A stretch of DNA of 64,000 bases, taken from NCBI GenBank assembly GCA_028023455.1, contig JAQFVV010006469.1, forward strand, positions 560,001-624,000, read 5' to 3'. The notes beneath the pieces were generated by a model. That model was not told the DNA's origin. It worked only from the letters and a program-made list of their open reading frames with translations, and did no database searches. Each line of letters starts with the position of its first letter. The stretch's first letter is position 1. Below are positions 21,856-33,995 of the stretch, in pieces. Source of the stretch: Epiperipatus broadwayi. Taxonomy: Eukaryota > Onychophora > Udeonychophora > Euonychophora > Peripatidae. The translations under genes and the position numbers were made by a program.

Positions 21856-22373
21856 AAGAAATCATGTTCCAAATGAAATAATCAGATATTAGAGAAATAA
21901 TGGGAAGAGAAAAGCACATTTCTGCCACTTTTATTTGCATTTCTGAAATGGTAAAGTTCTAAGTATGTCAAATGATAATATTTTTGGTATGACATTTAAT
22001 TTATGGATAGAAAATATAAATTGATAAAATATTGCTGTAGATGTTATTATACTGCTTCAGAAAGCTTCAAGTCTGTATAAAGAGTTTAGCCAAAAATCTG
22101 AAATGGTATCTCCAAGACATTCATTGCAAGAAGGGTGTGGATATATCATTCTGAAATCAACATGGACGTAAAAACATCAAAACAACTGGAGAGACCATGT
22201 ATGCTATTAGGGCTGCTACTATCACAGGATTAAAAAAATTCTGAAGAAAAAAGATATTATCCATAACAAGTATTTAATAGTGAAGAAACTGGATTGTTCT
22301 GATACATCAACAGTCTCAGAAGATAAAATGTCTGTTATGCACTTTATATTTAAAAAATAAAGGTATTGTGAAG

Positions 22374-22698
<325 letters not shown>

Positions 22699-22699
22699 G

Positions 22700-24199
22700 T
22701 ATTTTGAATGATGTGATTGAATGAAAAAACATATACTATATATATAAATGTGCTCTTTCAATTTATTATTAATAATTACACTATATTTTAAATTGTATTT
22801 TTATTATAATTTTAACTTACACAGTGCAGCTTGTATATCCACTATATTTTGTTTAAGTTATTTGTGTACATCATATATAGTAGTTTATAGCTCACATTTT
22901 TTTATATGCTTTGATTTCAATACAATACATATTATTTACTGTATTATAGGTGATGCACATGTATTATAATACAAATGCTTTTTCATGTGTATTAGTATGT
23001 ATATATAAATTAATATTATATTGCAAGCAAAATTTATATAAAAATAATATAGTTAATAATTATTAAATTATGAGACTGTTAACTTCTTTGTATCAATAAT
23101 TTCAATCTTTGTGGTCAATTTGCAATTTTTAGTGTCTATATAAATATATTGTATCATAAATAAAGATGGGGTTCGACATTTATTACTAAAAAAAGGTTGT
23201 CTTGACAACAGGTTGAGATTGTTGATGATATTGAAATTGTCTAGTGTTGAATGATTTAATGATATATATGTGTGAGTGTTCATTTTTTTACATTCACTCA
23301 AAAAGTATTGATATAAAATGTGCCATACCATAATTTTATTTTTTCTTTAAATATAAAATCTTACAGCCTTTAATCTTTCTAATGTATTGACTCATAATTT
23401 TTACCTATAAATTCAATGTTTTATCAAAAAAATCTTTTAAATTACATTATATGAGGTACAACCACCAATGTAGTTGTTTATTTCAGAAATGGCATAGTAG
23501 TTTTTCCACTTTAAGATCACTCTTCTAGAGTTATCTGTAGTGATTTTTTTGTAGATTTTTTTTAAATACTAAAATTGTGAAATAAAAAACATTGATTTAA
23601 AAAAGTCTGAAGAGATCAATATTTTTTAAATTTATTAAAAATCACAGTCTATCTCTATGTGTTTTATCCTACCTCCATTCCTTGATGATTTTCATTCTTT
23701 GTAGTCTTGTTACATAACATCTGTGAGATTGCATTGAGAATGTTATTGTAATAACAAAAAATATGAATTTTGCATAATTTATTATAAATATTTTTGATCA
23801 TTTTTCACAATAATTGTATAATAATTATTTAAAACCAAAGAATACATGTATACTCTTTGATTTTATTCCTATATTTTTTATTTTTAAAAATATAAATTAA
23901 TAATTTTGATCACAATGTTAATGAAAGAAACTACAGATGGTAAGATGACCATGCTTTTTGATACTGATCATGTAATATCATTATCCATTATTACTGAAAC
24001 TGTGCTAGGATCTTCTAAGATATTAGAAAAATTATAAAGCAAATTTAATATTTAAAATTCTTCTGTGATAATCACAGCATCACTATGTATTATTTTGGTT
24101 TGGGTGTTACAGTGGTGCAGTAATTACTATATCTTATCTTCATTATTTTGAACTTATCTACAATCTTAGATTACTATGCACAGTTTTATTTTATGGCAG
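22700..24199. other. AT-rich sequence, no gene seen
   Basis: Open stretches at 22748-22969 (plus) and 23068-23331 (minus) have low-complexity composition without motifs and were not accepted as genes. Confidence 0.5.
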
Positions 24200-24306
24200 A
24201 AATCATTTCAAAATTGTTTGTTGAAAAACAAACAAACAGAAGATATCAGCATCAGATTGGACCTTTAAGAAATTACAGTATATTATTTTCATATCAAAGA
24301 AGTCAG
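24200..24306 (+). CDS. Weak candidate internal exon, unidentified
   Basis: A TTTTATTTTATGGCAG acceptor-like site precedes 107 open bases (including ISKLFVEKQTNRRYQHQIGP), ending in AGTCAG followed by GTTTGC as a possible donor. Composition is protein-like and charged compared with neighbours. I do not recognise it, and in AT-rich DNA such acceptor-donor pairs occur often by chance. Confidence 0.15.
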
Positions 24307-25762
24307 GTTTGCACCCTTTTGATCTCAAGAGAAGTGACAATTTCTGATTGATGGAGTGTGTTGCCTCAGGTGAATTCCTCAATTTTTTCACTTTTTGACA
24401 ATTTTTCATAAATTTGTTTACATAGTAAAGATTACTTGTGCAGTATTTTTTATAAAATGCTTATTTTAAATCAAAAACCTACATGATTGCAATTAAATTC
24501 TATTTGAAAACATTTATTTTTGACAAGTCATAAAAAGTTTCTTATTGCAAAACAGAGGCAGTTTTTACTGGGTAACAAAAGTGTTAATTTTTACTGGTAA
24601 AGAAATTAAAAATTTTTTTTATTAACAATAAACTTAATGTTTAATTTTAACATACATTTCCTTTCTTTAATGATAACTAAGTCTAAATTCCTTTTGAATT
24701 TAAAAATTGGAATGTATAATATTTCATTGTAGTGATGTTTTGAATAGGTAAATTATATTAAATAATGTCAAGTATCATTTTTATAGCTAAGAAATTTATT
24801 TAGTATTTAATTTTCCTATTTTACAAAGTCCAAAAATTAACTTTGGGAATACATTTGTAAGAAATAATGTAAAATTATAAATATATGATACAGAAAAGAC
24901 TTTTAATTGCAAAAATAAAATGTTCAAATATGGAGGAAGTTCTGGTAGGGCTTTTTCAAATAAAAATTGTGGTGTTGAAATCTGAATAGATTAAAGCAGA
25001 TTTTTATAGATTGAGATTAACATTTAGTGGTATTTTAAAAATAAATTACAATAAAAAAAAATTCAATTTTCTGGAATTACTCACTGTTGAATGATGAAAA
25101 CATCATTTGTTCTCATTACAAAAGCATTTTTCAATACTTGCAAAGTCAAATATGATTTTTAAAGAATATTTTTCATTTGTAAATTTAAAAAAAAAAGTCA
25201 ATTACAATTTATTGAGTTTTAATATATAATAAAGATTTTGTATTGAAATCAAAGGTTGAGAATTGACAAAAACTGCCACTAGGACTAGCAATAGAAAACT
25301 TCAACTTGTTAATTAAAGAAATAATATGATTATAACTTTAGTCATTTCAGGAATAGTGATACAAATGTGAATTTCTTATTTCATTATTTCTCTAATAGAT
25401 ATAAATTTTTTCTTTTATTAAAATCAATACTTTCATTTTATTTTATTGTACAAATTCATTTAAATTAGAAACCATTTTATCAAACTTTTGGAAGAAAAAA
25501 CAAAATAAAAAGGCTTATTCTTTCAACATTCTTAGCATTAGGAAAACACATTATTAAGCAAAATTATACAATAAATACTGCAAAGTATTCATAAGTTTTT
25601 TTAAAATTGACAAATTTTAATAGTTCTAACAGTTGTTGAATTACATTTTTTTTTATTTACTTCTATTTTCTTTTGAACAGCATATAATTGAATAATGTAT
25701 TTTGATGTAGTGCATATTACTGCTTCTCTATGTACACATTATATATGTAAGAAAAACAACTG

Positions 25763-25804
<42 letters not shown>

Positions 25805-26660
25805 CAGTTGTTTAGAGCTACATAGCACGCTCTTAATTATATATATATGACTGTGGGCTAAAAAGTACATTGCAATTATAAGCCAGTATAGTAAGTGGAT
25901 ATTATTTTCCACTTTTGATTCTTTCTTTATTACCTGATTTTAATTCAGATTTCTGTCACTGAAAAAATCAAAGATAGTTTTAGATTCCGATTTTGTTAGT
26001 TTATCTTTTATTTTTTGCATATACACTTCTTTATATTTCTTAAAAATCTTTATTTTATTTTAGTCTAAACTCAGATTTTACAACTATAAGATAAATTAAG
26101 ATATTATTAACACTCAACTTCTCTTTTTTAAATTTAATTTTAATAAATCTTAATATATATATATATTTTAAAAAAAAGAGTGGATACAATTTTATTAAAT
26201 TCATACCGTCATTCAGTTAAAATTTTCTGCCTACTTTTTTTTTAATTTTTTTTAAAGTTACCTAGCAACTTCATAACATTTGGACTTAACTCTTACTGGT
26301 TTTAATGTAAAACTAAAGTTTAAGATTAAAATAATGGCAAAAAATCTACAATTAGAACATATCATCATCATCTTTTCAATGAAAATCTGTTTCAACTTTT
26401 ACCAATAAGCATCTTTGCTATATCTTATTGCAATATAGTTTATTCTTTTCATTTATATCTTTCTAGATCTTATATAGTCTTTGGAATATTATGCAAATCT
26501 TCAAACAATTTTCACTATTAATACATTTAACCTGATTTTGTTTTAATATCTTAATACTGTTAATAACACCAGTTTGTTCTATATCTACACATTTCACTTT
26601 CAATTTATTTGGGGAAAGGGTAATTTTAACATACATGTCTTTACATTCCTGTGCTGTCAG
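24307..26660. other. AT-rich sequence, no gene seen
   Basis: Contains the TA palindrome at 25754-25813, listed separately, and nothing else that I recognise. Confidence 0.5.
25754..25813. repeat. Perfect 60-bp palindrome built on a TA microsatellite
   Basis: AAACAACTGTTAT, then TA repeats, then ATAACAGTTGTTT. The unique arms are exact reverse complements, so the whole block is self-complementary. It could form a cruciform or mark a small foldback element whose centre has become a TA repeat. Confidence 0.9.
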
Positions 26661-26729
26661 CAGTCTCCGGATTATTTTCCAAGACTTAGATCAATGTTAG
26701 TGGAACAAGCTAAAACATTTTCATTTCAA
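26661..26729 (+). CDS. Candidate internal exon (69 bp), unidentified
   Basis: A good acceptor, TTTACATTCCTGTGCTGTCAG, ends at 26660 and is followed by a second CAG (tandem NAG acceptor). The 23 codons that follow read QSPDYFPRLRSMLVEQAKTF then SFQ, with codon choices (CCG, CGG-free Arg AGA, GAA, GCT) unlike the surrounding T-rich sequence. A weak donor CAA/GTTTAT follows at 26730. Phase would be 0 on both sides. The peptide is not recognised. It is the most exon-like short stretch in the middle of the window, but it stands alone. Confidence 0.25.
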
Positions 26730-26800
26730 GTTTATTTATTTTTTATTGTTTTAAGATATATTAATAGCTTTATCAAGATTTTTATACTATTTTTAGTATT

Positions 26801-27306
26801 AAAGCAGGCAAAACTCTCCATACAGTAGTGCCACCATGTGCCAGTCAGAGTAATCAATGGATGCCAGAAGGCTTGTGCATAAAATCCCCATCTAGTGCTT
26901 ACTCATCCAATATCCCCAGACTAGTTTCTGGCTTGTGGCCTTCATCATTGAGGAGCCTTGGATCTGAGAGCACTGCACCTAGATCTTAGGATCTAATGCA
27001 ACCCTCCAGCAGCCACCTTTTATCTTTACTTAACTACAAAACTATGAGACTTAAATTGAAAGCACTATAATATTTTCAATCCAAGTTCATCAGCTTTTAT
27101 AGTCATATAGGTCTGAACTCAGTTCAGTACCTATATATTTTGGTGTCTTTGGTTATTTAATAACCATAGCCACCAATATCTTATTAGGCATGATTGGTTT
27201 TAAGCCAATAAACATCACATGATCACGATTTCGTATGCTTGCTCTTAACTATTATTAATAACAGTTAAGAGCAAGCATAAAAAATAGTGATCATGTGATG
27301 TTTATA
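26801..27306 (-). mobile_element. Composite foldback element, copy 2, 506 bp
   Basis: Flanked by 9-bp direct repeats TTTAGTATT at 26792-26800 and 27307-27315. Plus-strand order is arm B (GCAGGCAAAACTCTCCATAC, about 26804), the shared spacer (CCAGACTAGTTTCTGGCTTG, TTCAGTACCTATATATTTTG), then block A as a near-perfect palindrome at about 27207-27302, with arms containing AAACATCACATGATCAC and CTTGCTCTTAACT. The second B arm is absent. So it is the same family as the element at 21290, in the opposite orientation and rearranged. It is non-coding. Confidence 0.8.
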
Positions 27307-27315
27307 TTTAGTATT

Positions 27316-29654
27316 TGACTTTAGTCCTATTATTATTTTTATTAAATTTGATGTTTCTAGTTTTAAACAGTTACTTGTAAAAACTAAACACAACAGTAAC
27401 CATAGCAAGAAAACTCCAGATGAGTTAAACAACCTTCAGTTATTTTGATTTTATATTAAATTACAAAATATTTGTCATAAACAATTATAAGAGTTTTAGA
27501 AATATGGCATGTTTCTACCACACATTTACTAATTTAAGTTTTTTAGTGTCACTATAAAATCTAATGTAGTAAGTTGAATTTAAATCAATAGTTTTTGTGA
27601 TTTGACAATATTTTGGATCCATTCACAATATTCTAAAACTTCAACATGGCAGAAATGCTTTTAAAGTAGATTGCTTCTTCTTAATCAACAAATTCAATGT
27701 AAAATCTTAATTTATACTTATTATTTCTTTCTAAAGTCTCTTTTAATATCTGAAGGATGTAGATATAATATTATAAACACTTTTAAATTTATTTTGTTAT
27801 TTGATGAACTCAGTTCAAAGTTTTTTGCAGATAACTTATAACAAATGTTGGAAATATGTAATATACAATTGAACCAATTATATAAATAATAACTTACAGT
27901 TTTATGAATGAGAGCACTTAATCATCCTCTATTATTTAACTATGGTATACTAACCAAATTCTAAATTGTGAAGTTTGATGATACAAAGTTTCAGTACTAG
28001 TTTCAAGAGAATGTGAAGACCCAACAATCATAAATAAGAATAGATTCAAATCTTTTTAATATTAATAAGATTTAGAGCTATTCTGATTTATGGTTGATGA
28101 TATTAAGATCAGGTGCAGCTGACTTGCGAATCTTGATGTGTATATTATATTATATTATAGTTAAATAATGAAGTAATAAAGTCATTTAAATAATGTTTAA
28201 AATATTATAAATAACTGACAGAGATGTAACTTCTAATATAAATAAATATCAATATTACTATTAAATGGTCTCCAATGTCATTTTTCCACCAGGATATAAG
28301 ATTTTGTTGATATCATAATACTAACAGTTTATATAATAAAAAAAATAGTTTTTGATAGTAAATTCAGTGATTGTATGACAATCTTTACATTGAACAATAA
28401 CCTATATTAAAAACAAATAACTTATAGACAGCTTCTTGAATGATTATTTGAATGTTCATAAATACTATGATTATCATATACCATTTTTATCACACACCCC
28501 TACGAATAATTGGTACTAATTCTTAAAATATCTGCATTATCTACAAGTAGATTTTGATGAGTTCTTATTTTTTTCAAGCTTTAAATACTGATTATGAGTT
28601 GAAGATGTAGCTTTAGAAAGAAATTTTGAATAAATACCAATTAAACAGGAAAAAGCATATTATTTAGAAAGAATATGTAAGAATTTGTTTACATGGTTCT
28701 ATAATGTATGCTGTTTATTGTTTTGTTTTATACATATAAACAACATTCCATTTAGTTTAGAGATTATGTAAGCAAATAGTATAATAGGAGACTAAATTGC
28801 AACAAAATTGAAAAACTTATCAGAAATTATAGTAAATATGCTATAATAATTGATTGGAATTAAGAATTTTACTGAAAAGTTATTTTAAAATAATCTGGGA
28901 GATGGAAATATTATAAACTGGAAATAATAGGTGAGAGATGTAAGAGTTTTATAAATTTTTGTAAAAGAAAATGATAGTAATAAATGACTAGTAGGTTTAA
29001 AAATATAATAAAACTATAATACTGATTAGAGTGCTACCAATACAAAATACATTGGAAATAGTGTTTAGAATGCTTTTACACAATCTGAAACAGATCAAAA
29101 TTGTGATTAGAGTTTAATAACTATGGATTTGAGGCTAGATTTTAAAAGAATTAAAAAGAAAATAAGAAATAATGTGTCTTGATAAATTAAAAAATGTATT
29201 AATTAAATAACCATGGATTGAAGAAATGTTCATATGTATACCGTATTTCAAGACAAGTAAGATAACAAGCACAGGTTTTTAAACTCTAGCAAAATGTTAT
29301 TATCAATGGTAGATTTTCATGTTTTGTGAGATGGAAACTAGCATTTCAAAGCTAGCTCATAAACCTTAGCATAATTTTTACAATATTTGTTTGCATACTT
29401 AAAAATCAGTATTCTATTTTGCAAATTTTTTTTATATCAACCTCTAGGCATGAATATATTTAAAACAAAACAAATTCAAAAAGTATCAGCTTTTGAATTT
29501 TATGAGTTGCTACTGCTTTCTTAACAAGATATAGACCATGAAGATAATTGGAAATGAAACACCATTATTGTATCATGTTAATTCAAAATCTTAATTAATT
29601 AATAATAATAATAACACATTAATTGCTGCATTAACTGGTATACAGATACTAATT
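27316..29654. other. AT-rich sequence, no gene seen
   Basis: About 2.3 kb with no recognised coding frame or repeat. Confidence 0.5.
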
Positions 29655-30374
29655 CTCATATCTTATCTTGTCTTCAAATAATGGACTATTCCAGATTCCA
29701 TATTACCTAAATCATATTGCACATTCATTGCCATGAACCTATGCCTGTATAGATAGATAGCCAATGGCAAGAACAGGCCAATAGGTGATGATGTTCACTA
29801 AATTCAAATGTTTCTATTAAGGATGGGGATCTGTCAATAAATAGTCAGTCTTTTTGAGGGTAGGGTCAGAGAACTACTGCCACAAAACTGAAAGAGAGAA
29901 TTCACATTCTCCATACATGTTCTGCAGAGAATTACTGTCAAACCTGATCTGCAATATACACATTCTTCAGAGAACTACTGATACAAAGCTAAAAGACAAA
30001 ATCTCCATTCTTCAGATAATGGCAATTAAGCTAAATGGTTGACATGGTGAGCAAGTCCACAGGCAGAACTGGAAGCTTATAGAAACAAACATTGCATGAG
30101 GCAAGCTGTCATAGTATGGACAGAAGTGTCATTGAACCTATTCATGAGGTAAGCTGTCAAAAATATATCTGGAGGTGATAAGACATTTATAAGGACAGTT
30201 GCACTCTCTTTTTCAATAATTGCTCCAGAACCAGAAGCTATACCTTGCCAACAGTATAGCTATTGACAAATATATTGTAAATATGAGTATATTTATTTGT
30301 TTTTATATTATGTAATAAATATATTAGAAATGTCATTACATGCATTTATGTTTATATATAATCCAGACTAAACA
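29655..30374 (+). mobile_element. Solo LTR related to the LTR element at 60995-64000
   Basis: Shares with the 5' LTR at 60995-61618, in the same order, GGACTATTCCAG, AACAGGCCAATAGG, GGATCTGTCAATAAATAGTCAGTC (core TATA-like AATAAATAGTC), GAGGCAAGCTGTC repeated twice with GGTAAGCTGTC, and the 3' end AATCCAGACTAAACA. No internal gag or pol is adjacent, so it is a solo LTR left by recombination between two LTRs. The left boundary is approximate and it is clearly older than the element at 61 kb. Confidence 0.75.
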
Positions 30375-30424
30375 CTGACTGTAATAAACTGCTGACTGTA
30401 ATAAACATTGACTGTAATAAACTG
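30375..30424 (+). repeat. Short tandem repeat of CTGACTGTAATAAAC
   Basis: Three imperfect copies of (C/A)TGACTGTAATAAAC directly follow the solo LTR end. Confidence 0.8.
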
Positions 30425-31234
30425 CTATCAATGCATTAACACTATGCACATGCGTACAGAATAAAATAAACATCATATCTTTGGGAAGTGGGAGATTGGC
30501 AGAAATAAGATTTTAAAATATTCACTTTGAATTTAAGAAGCACCCTAATTTTATCATCAAAATTTGGATAAAAAGTGCTCCTTACTCTTCGAAATAATGT
30601 AGTAAATGCAACATTATTTTTACCTACTGTAAATTCTATTTTAAAATCAGTATTCAATATAAAAATATGGGCAGCTTTACATAGAATGTTTTAGAGCTAT
30701 TAACTCAAAACTTTCTTAAAATTGAAAGTGAAAATTACCACCACATAGATCTTAAGAATAACTCCATAGACAATATTGTTTACCATAAAATTTTATCAAT
30801 TTAAATTTGAAAATTTTTCCTCTCATTAAATATTAAATAATGAAACTTTGTAAAAAAATGTAGCTTTTTGCAAACTTGCAGCAATTAAGCATATTTCACA
30901 GAGATATCTAATATATAATAATTTATAAAGAAAATTCCAATAGTAAGAAAAAATTTAAGAGAAATTTAAGTAAAGTTTCACATCAGCTAGGGTAATATGG
31001 AGGATAAAAATTTCTTGAGAAAATTTTATTTCTATTATATCAATAGTATATTATACTATCTGGATTATCATAATAGTAGAATCAAAAAATAAAAGTTCCT
31101 TCCTAGGGTTTCTACTGATTAAAATGAATAATCCTATCTTGGTCATTTGTTTTGGTCAGTATGTCTCTTTGATGTGTTTGCATCATTTAAGGTTAGAGTG
31201 AAGTAACCATGTAGTTTCTTTACTGTCTTTGATA
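30425..31234. other. AT-rich sequence, no gene seen
   Basis: The minus-strand open stretch at 30442-30657 has no recognised motif. Nothing else was found. Confidence 0.45.
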
Positions 31235-31500
31235 ACAATCTTCCACACTTATATATAATCAGTGCTCAGTTTATATTAAGATAGCAATTTCTCAAACTTT
31301 AATAAATAGGCTTCAATCGTCTCACCCTTCCAACTATTTAACTATCCATTTCATTGAAAACATGATGGAAGGTTTAAAATCTTTGTTGGATGTAATATTA
31401 TAGTCATATCCATGTAGATATTACCTCAATCTAACCCCTCATATTATTATCAGACATTATATATCAATATACACCAGTAGGAGAGGTATGGAATGAACTT
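31235..31500 (-). mobile_element. Hammerhead retrozyme-like repeat, partial copy without ribozyme
   Basis: Matches the unit from CACTTATATATAATCAGTGC and CAGTTTATATTAAGATAGCA through CTCACCCTTCCAACT, CATATCCATGTAGATATTAC and CTAACCCCTCATATTATTAT. The hammerhead and B-box-like part on its left are missing. Confidence 0.7.
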
Positions 31501-31507
31501 ATACTAA

Positions 31508-31508
31508 G

Positions 31509-31553
<45 letters not shown>
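31508..31553. repeat. (TA)n(TG)n microsatellite
   Basis: A TA tract followed by a TG tract, ending in TGTGGGAGATTATGATCTGG, which is the start of a hammerhead-family fragment at 31553-31590. Confidence 0.9.
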
Positions 31554-31590
31554 GGAGATTATGATCTGGCCCAAGGAATGAGTGTCTTTG
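31553..31590 (+). repeat. Fragment of the hammerhead repeat (stem I region)
   Basis: GGGAGATTATGATCTGGCCCAAGGAATGAGTG matches the plus-sense family sequence across the stem I 5' strand and a degraded core (GGAATGA for CTGATGA). It is inactive. Confidence 0.5.
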
Positions 31591-31752
31591 ATAACATATT
31601 GTTAAAGGCAATATACTATTAAATAAGGAATTAAACTTTCAAATATGCCAACTACAAAGGACAAATTAAGTCTAAATTTAAGATAGCTAAGCGTTTTCAT
31701 GCCGAACAAACGATTGTAAGATATAGCTACTATTTTTAATACATCAGATACA

Positions 31753-32124
31753 ATGGGAGAATTTTCCTCGATTATTAATAAAGGCGGACTAAATCAACTA
31801 AATCGTAATTTGAAAGACAATCTATATTGGTATAATGTAATGACTTTATAAGATCATTGCACTGAGTATTGTACAATATTATGAAAAATTGAAGGATTAG
31901 TTAGTGGTTTGTATATAATTATGCACTTGGATATCGGAATTTGGAATGATTTTCTAAAGTATTTTTTGGTTAATAAATTTGAATACGTGATTAAAGGTCA
32001 AGTAGCTTTTAGGTATTTAGTTGATAGCAACGAATTCTACAACTCTTTCGAAAGACCTATTTTGAATATTGAAGAATGGAGTGGTGAAAATAACACTAAA
32101 GAAATATTATTCATTACTGGATAA
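31753..32124 (+). pseudogene. Unidentified decayed coding-like stretch
   Basis: A single frame from the ATG at 31753 to the TAA at 32122-32124 is interrupted only by two stops, near 31850 and 31880. It reads FSSIINKGGLNQLNRNLKDN, later LVNKFEYVIKGQVAFRYLVD, NEFYNSFERPILNIEEWSG and KEILFITG. Composition is balanced and protein-like compared with surrounding shadows. I do not recognise a family. It may be a decayed transposase tail or an old host pseudogene. Confidence 0.25.
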
Positions 32125-32690
32125 TCTCTAGTCTAATAAATGTCTAATAAAAATTATTAATAGCTTGTTTAAAGAACTGAGTATTTTCACATATATATAA
32201 TCACGTTATTTATTACTTTTTTAATTTATGTAGTGTACCTGTTACGCCTTTTGATTCTAATTTTTTTTCATTGTAATTAAACAATATATATATATATAAT
32301 TGTAATACTATTTTGAAATAGAAATGCATTTATATTATAACTTTTCATTTTTCTATTAAAGGGTTTGAAATCCTTTAACCCGAAAGAAAACGGTAATGTT
32401 TCATTTTTATTTTTATTATTATACTTTATAATTGACTCATAAATTTTTCTGCGTGAATGGTTGACATTTTTTATTGTAATTTAAATTCCTCTCTCATTTC
32501 TATATTTTAAAATGAAAGAAAGACCACTTTTTCTCTCTTTTTTTTTATGCGCTTTCTTAAAATCCATATTGCATTTGCATTATCTGGTTATTTATTTAAG
32601 TGATTACAGGTAACAGAAATAAATTGTAAATATGTAGTCTACATAAATACATAAAATCTAAAAGTGGCTTAATATTTAAACGAGTTTTAC
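32125..32690. other. AT-rich sequence, no gene seen
   Basis: No recognised gene or matched repeat. It contains short TA tracts. Confidence 0.5.
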
Positions 32691-32696
32691 GATTTA

Positions 32697-32793
32697 TTTT
32701 TTTTTCGTATGTCAAATGCGTTGACCGGGAAGCGGACCGGGTCAGCTGCTTGGAAGACAGCTATTCTAACCACTGGGCCACCAACGCTTGACT
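32697..32793 (-). mobile_element. tRNA-Gly-derived SINE or tRNA retropseudogene, copy 1
   Basis: On the minus strand, bases 32787-32717 read as a tRNA-Gly(TCC)-like sequence: GCGTTGGTGG acceptor and D-stem start, AGTGGTTAGAATAGCTG, an anticodon arm CTTCCAAG, and a closing CAACGC paired with GCGTTG. The variable/T region is altered and one base short (CCCGGTCCGCTTCCCGG), so the B box is damaged. After the tRNA part come ATTTGACATACG and an A-rich tail. The A tail and a second related copy at 37.7 kb argue for a retroposed element, not a working tRNA gene. Confidence 0.7.
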
Positions 32794-32799
32794 AAGATT

Positions 32800-33864
32800 T
32801 TTTTTCTTGCTATAAAGAAAATTTGTCAATTTTTCAGTTTCTATGGGTTCTATTACTCATCTGGAAAACAATTTCTAGTTTCGTTTAAATAATGCAAACG
32901 TAAAACAATATAAAATATTATATTAATATTATTTTAAGAATGCAAAATGTTGAGACTTTAAAATCCGAGATCAATAGCTTTGCTAAAAATAAAAGATAAA
33001 CTCAACGTTCATAGTAGGATGAGATTTTTTTCATAAATAATGCAGGATACATTAGATTTCATCCTTTATGGCAAGCACTTTATCTTTTATCTGAATGTCC
33101 CACAAATACACTTCTATTAATATATTAGTTAAATGACAATGTTTTCTATAAAATGACATTCTAAATTAGTTTTTAAAATTTTTAAAATCTAAAAAACTTT
33201 TAGAATCATTTTAGGCTGGAAGCCTAAGCTAAGCCCACAAGATTTCTTCAAGTAAATTTTATGACTAAACAAGTTTCTACAGTAAATTATGCTATCAGGA
33301 TGTAGTTGTGAACTAATTACCATCAGTGATGATGAATGGATTATGTATTCATGGTGTTGCATTGCTCGGAAATAGTAAGGTACAATGTGGCTCATTGTCT
33401 GAATAAACGTTTAACATACATACTAATAATGTAATTATCATTTTTGCCAAATGATGGAATTGCCAAAAGACAAATGAATAAATGAATAAATAACATACAT
33501 TTAAATAAAAAAAGAAATTTTAATATGCAAATTACAGAACATATGCCTTTTCAAATTATCCTACAGAGGTACATATTTGAAGTAAATGGGGTTATTTCAT
33601 AAACTATTAAACTTTGACCTCTAATTCAAAATAATTAAATACTCACTGCAACTAAATGGCAACTAAATTGCATGTGAACTGGTTACCTGGAAAAAAAATC
33701 TAAGCTTTCTTGGAAATTGTTAGCCATTTAAAAAAAGTCAAGATTCACTATAATTTTATGTTAGCTTATAATTAACTCAAAGCAATATAATTTAGAATAT
33801 TTTCTTTGATCAATGACATCTTATTGCTTGTAAGATTATTTTTACTATGTTTGTGAATACTGTA
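32800..33864. other. AT-rich sequence, no gene seen
   Basis: The minus-strand open stretch at 33189-33395 has no recognised motif. Nothing else was found. Confidence 0.45.
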
Positions 33865-33995
33865 TATTGCCTTGTGCAGTTTAATGCAGTGGTATAATGA
33901 TAAGCTCAAAAGCTAAAGGTCTCTGATTTGAACTTCAATCTATCACTTCTGCTGCATGAACATCACACACCTTAAATTATTTTAAGAATATATAT
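33865..33995 (+). repeat. Second tRNA-like SINE family, copy 1
   Basis: ATTGCCTTGTGCAGTTTAAT, then TGGTATAATGATAAGCTCA (A-box-like), then CTGATTTGAACTTC (B-box-like) at a spacing typical of RNA polymerase III promoters. A related sequence occurs at 49466. Ends are not defined. Confidence 0.4.

Noticed and set aside
29854-30042. Plus-strand 62-codon frame with repeated LQRTTDTKLKD-like segments
   Set aside because: It lies within the solo LTR; the repeats are LTR internal repeats.
32717-32787. Functional tRNA-Gly gene
   Set aside because: The T arm is one base short and altered, and an A-rich tail with a related second copy points to a retroposed sequence.
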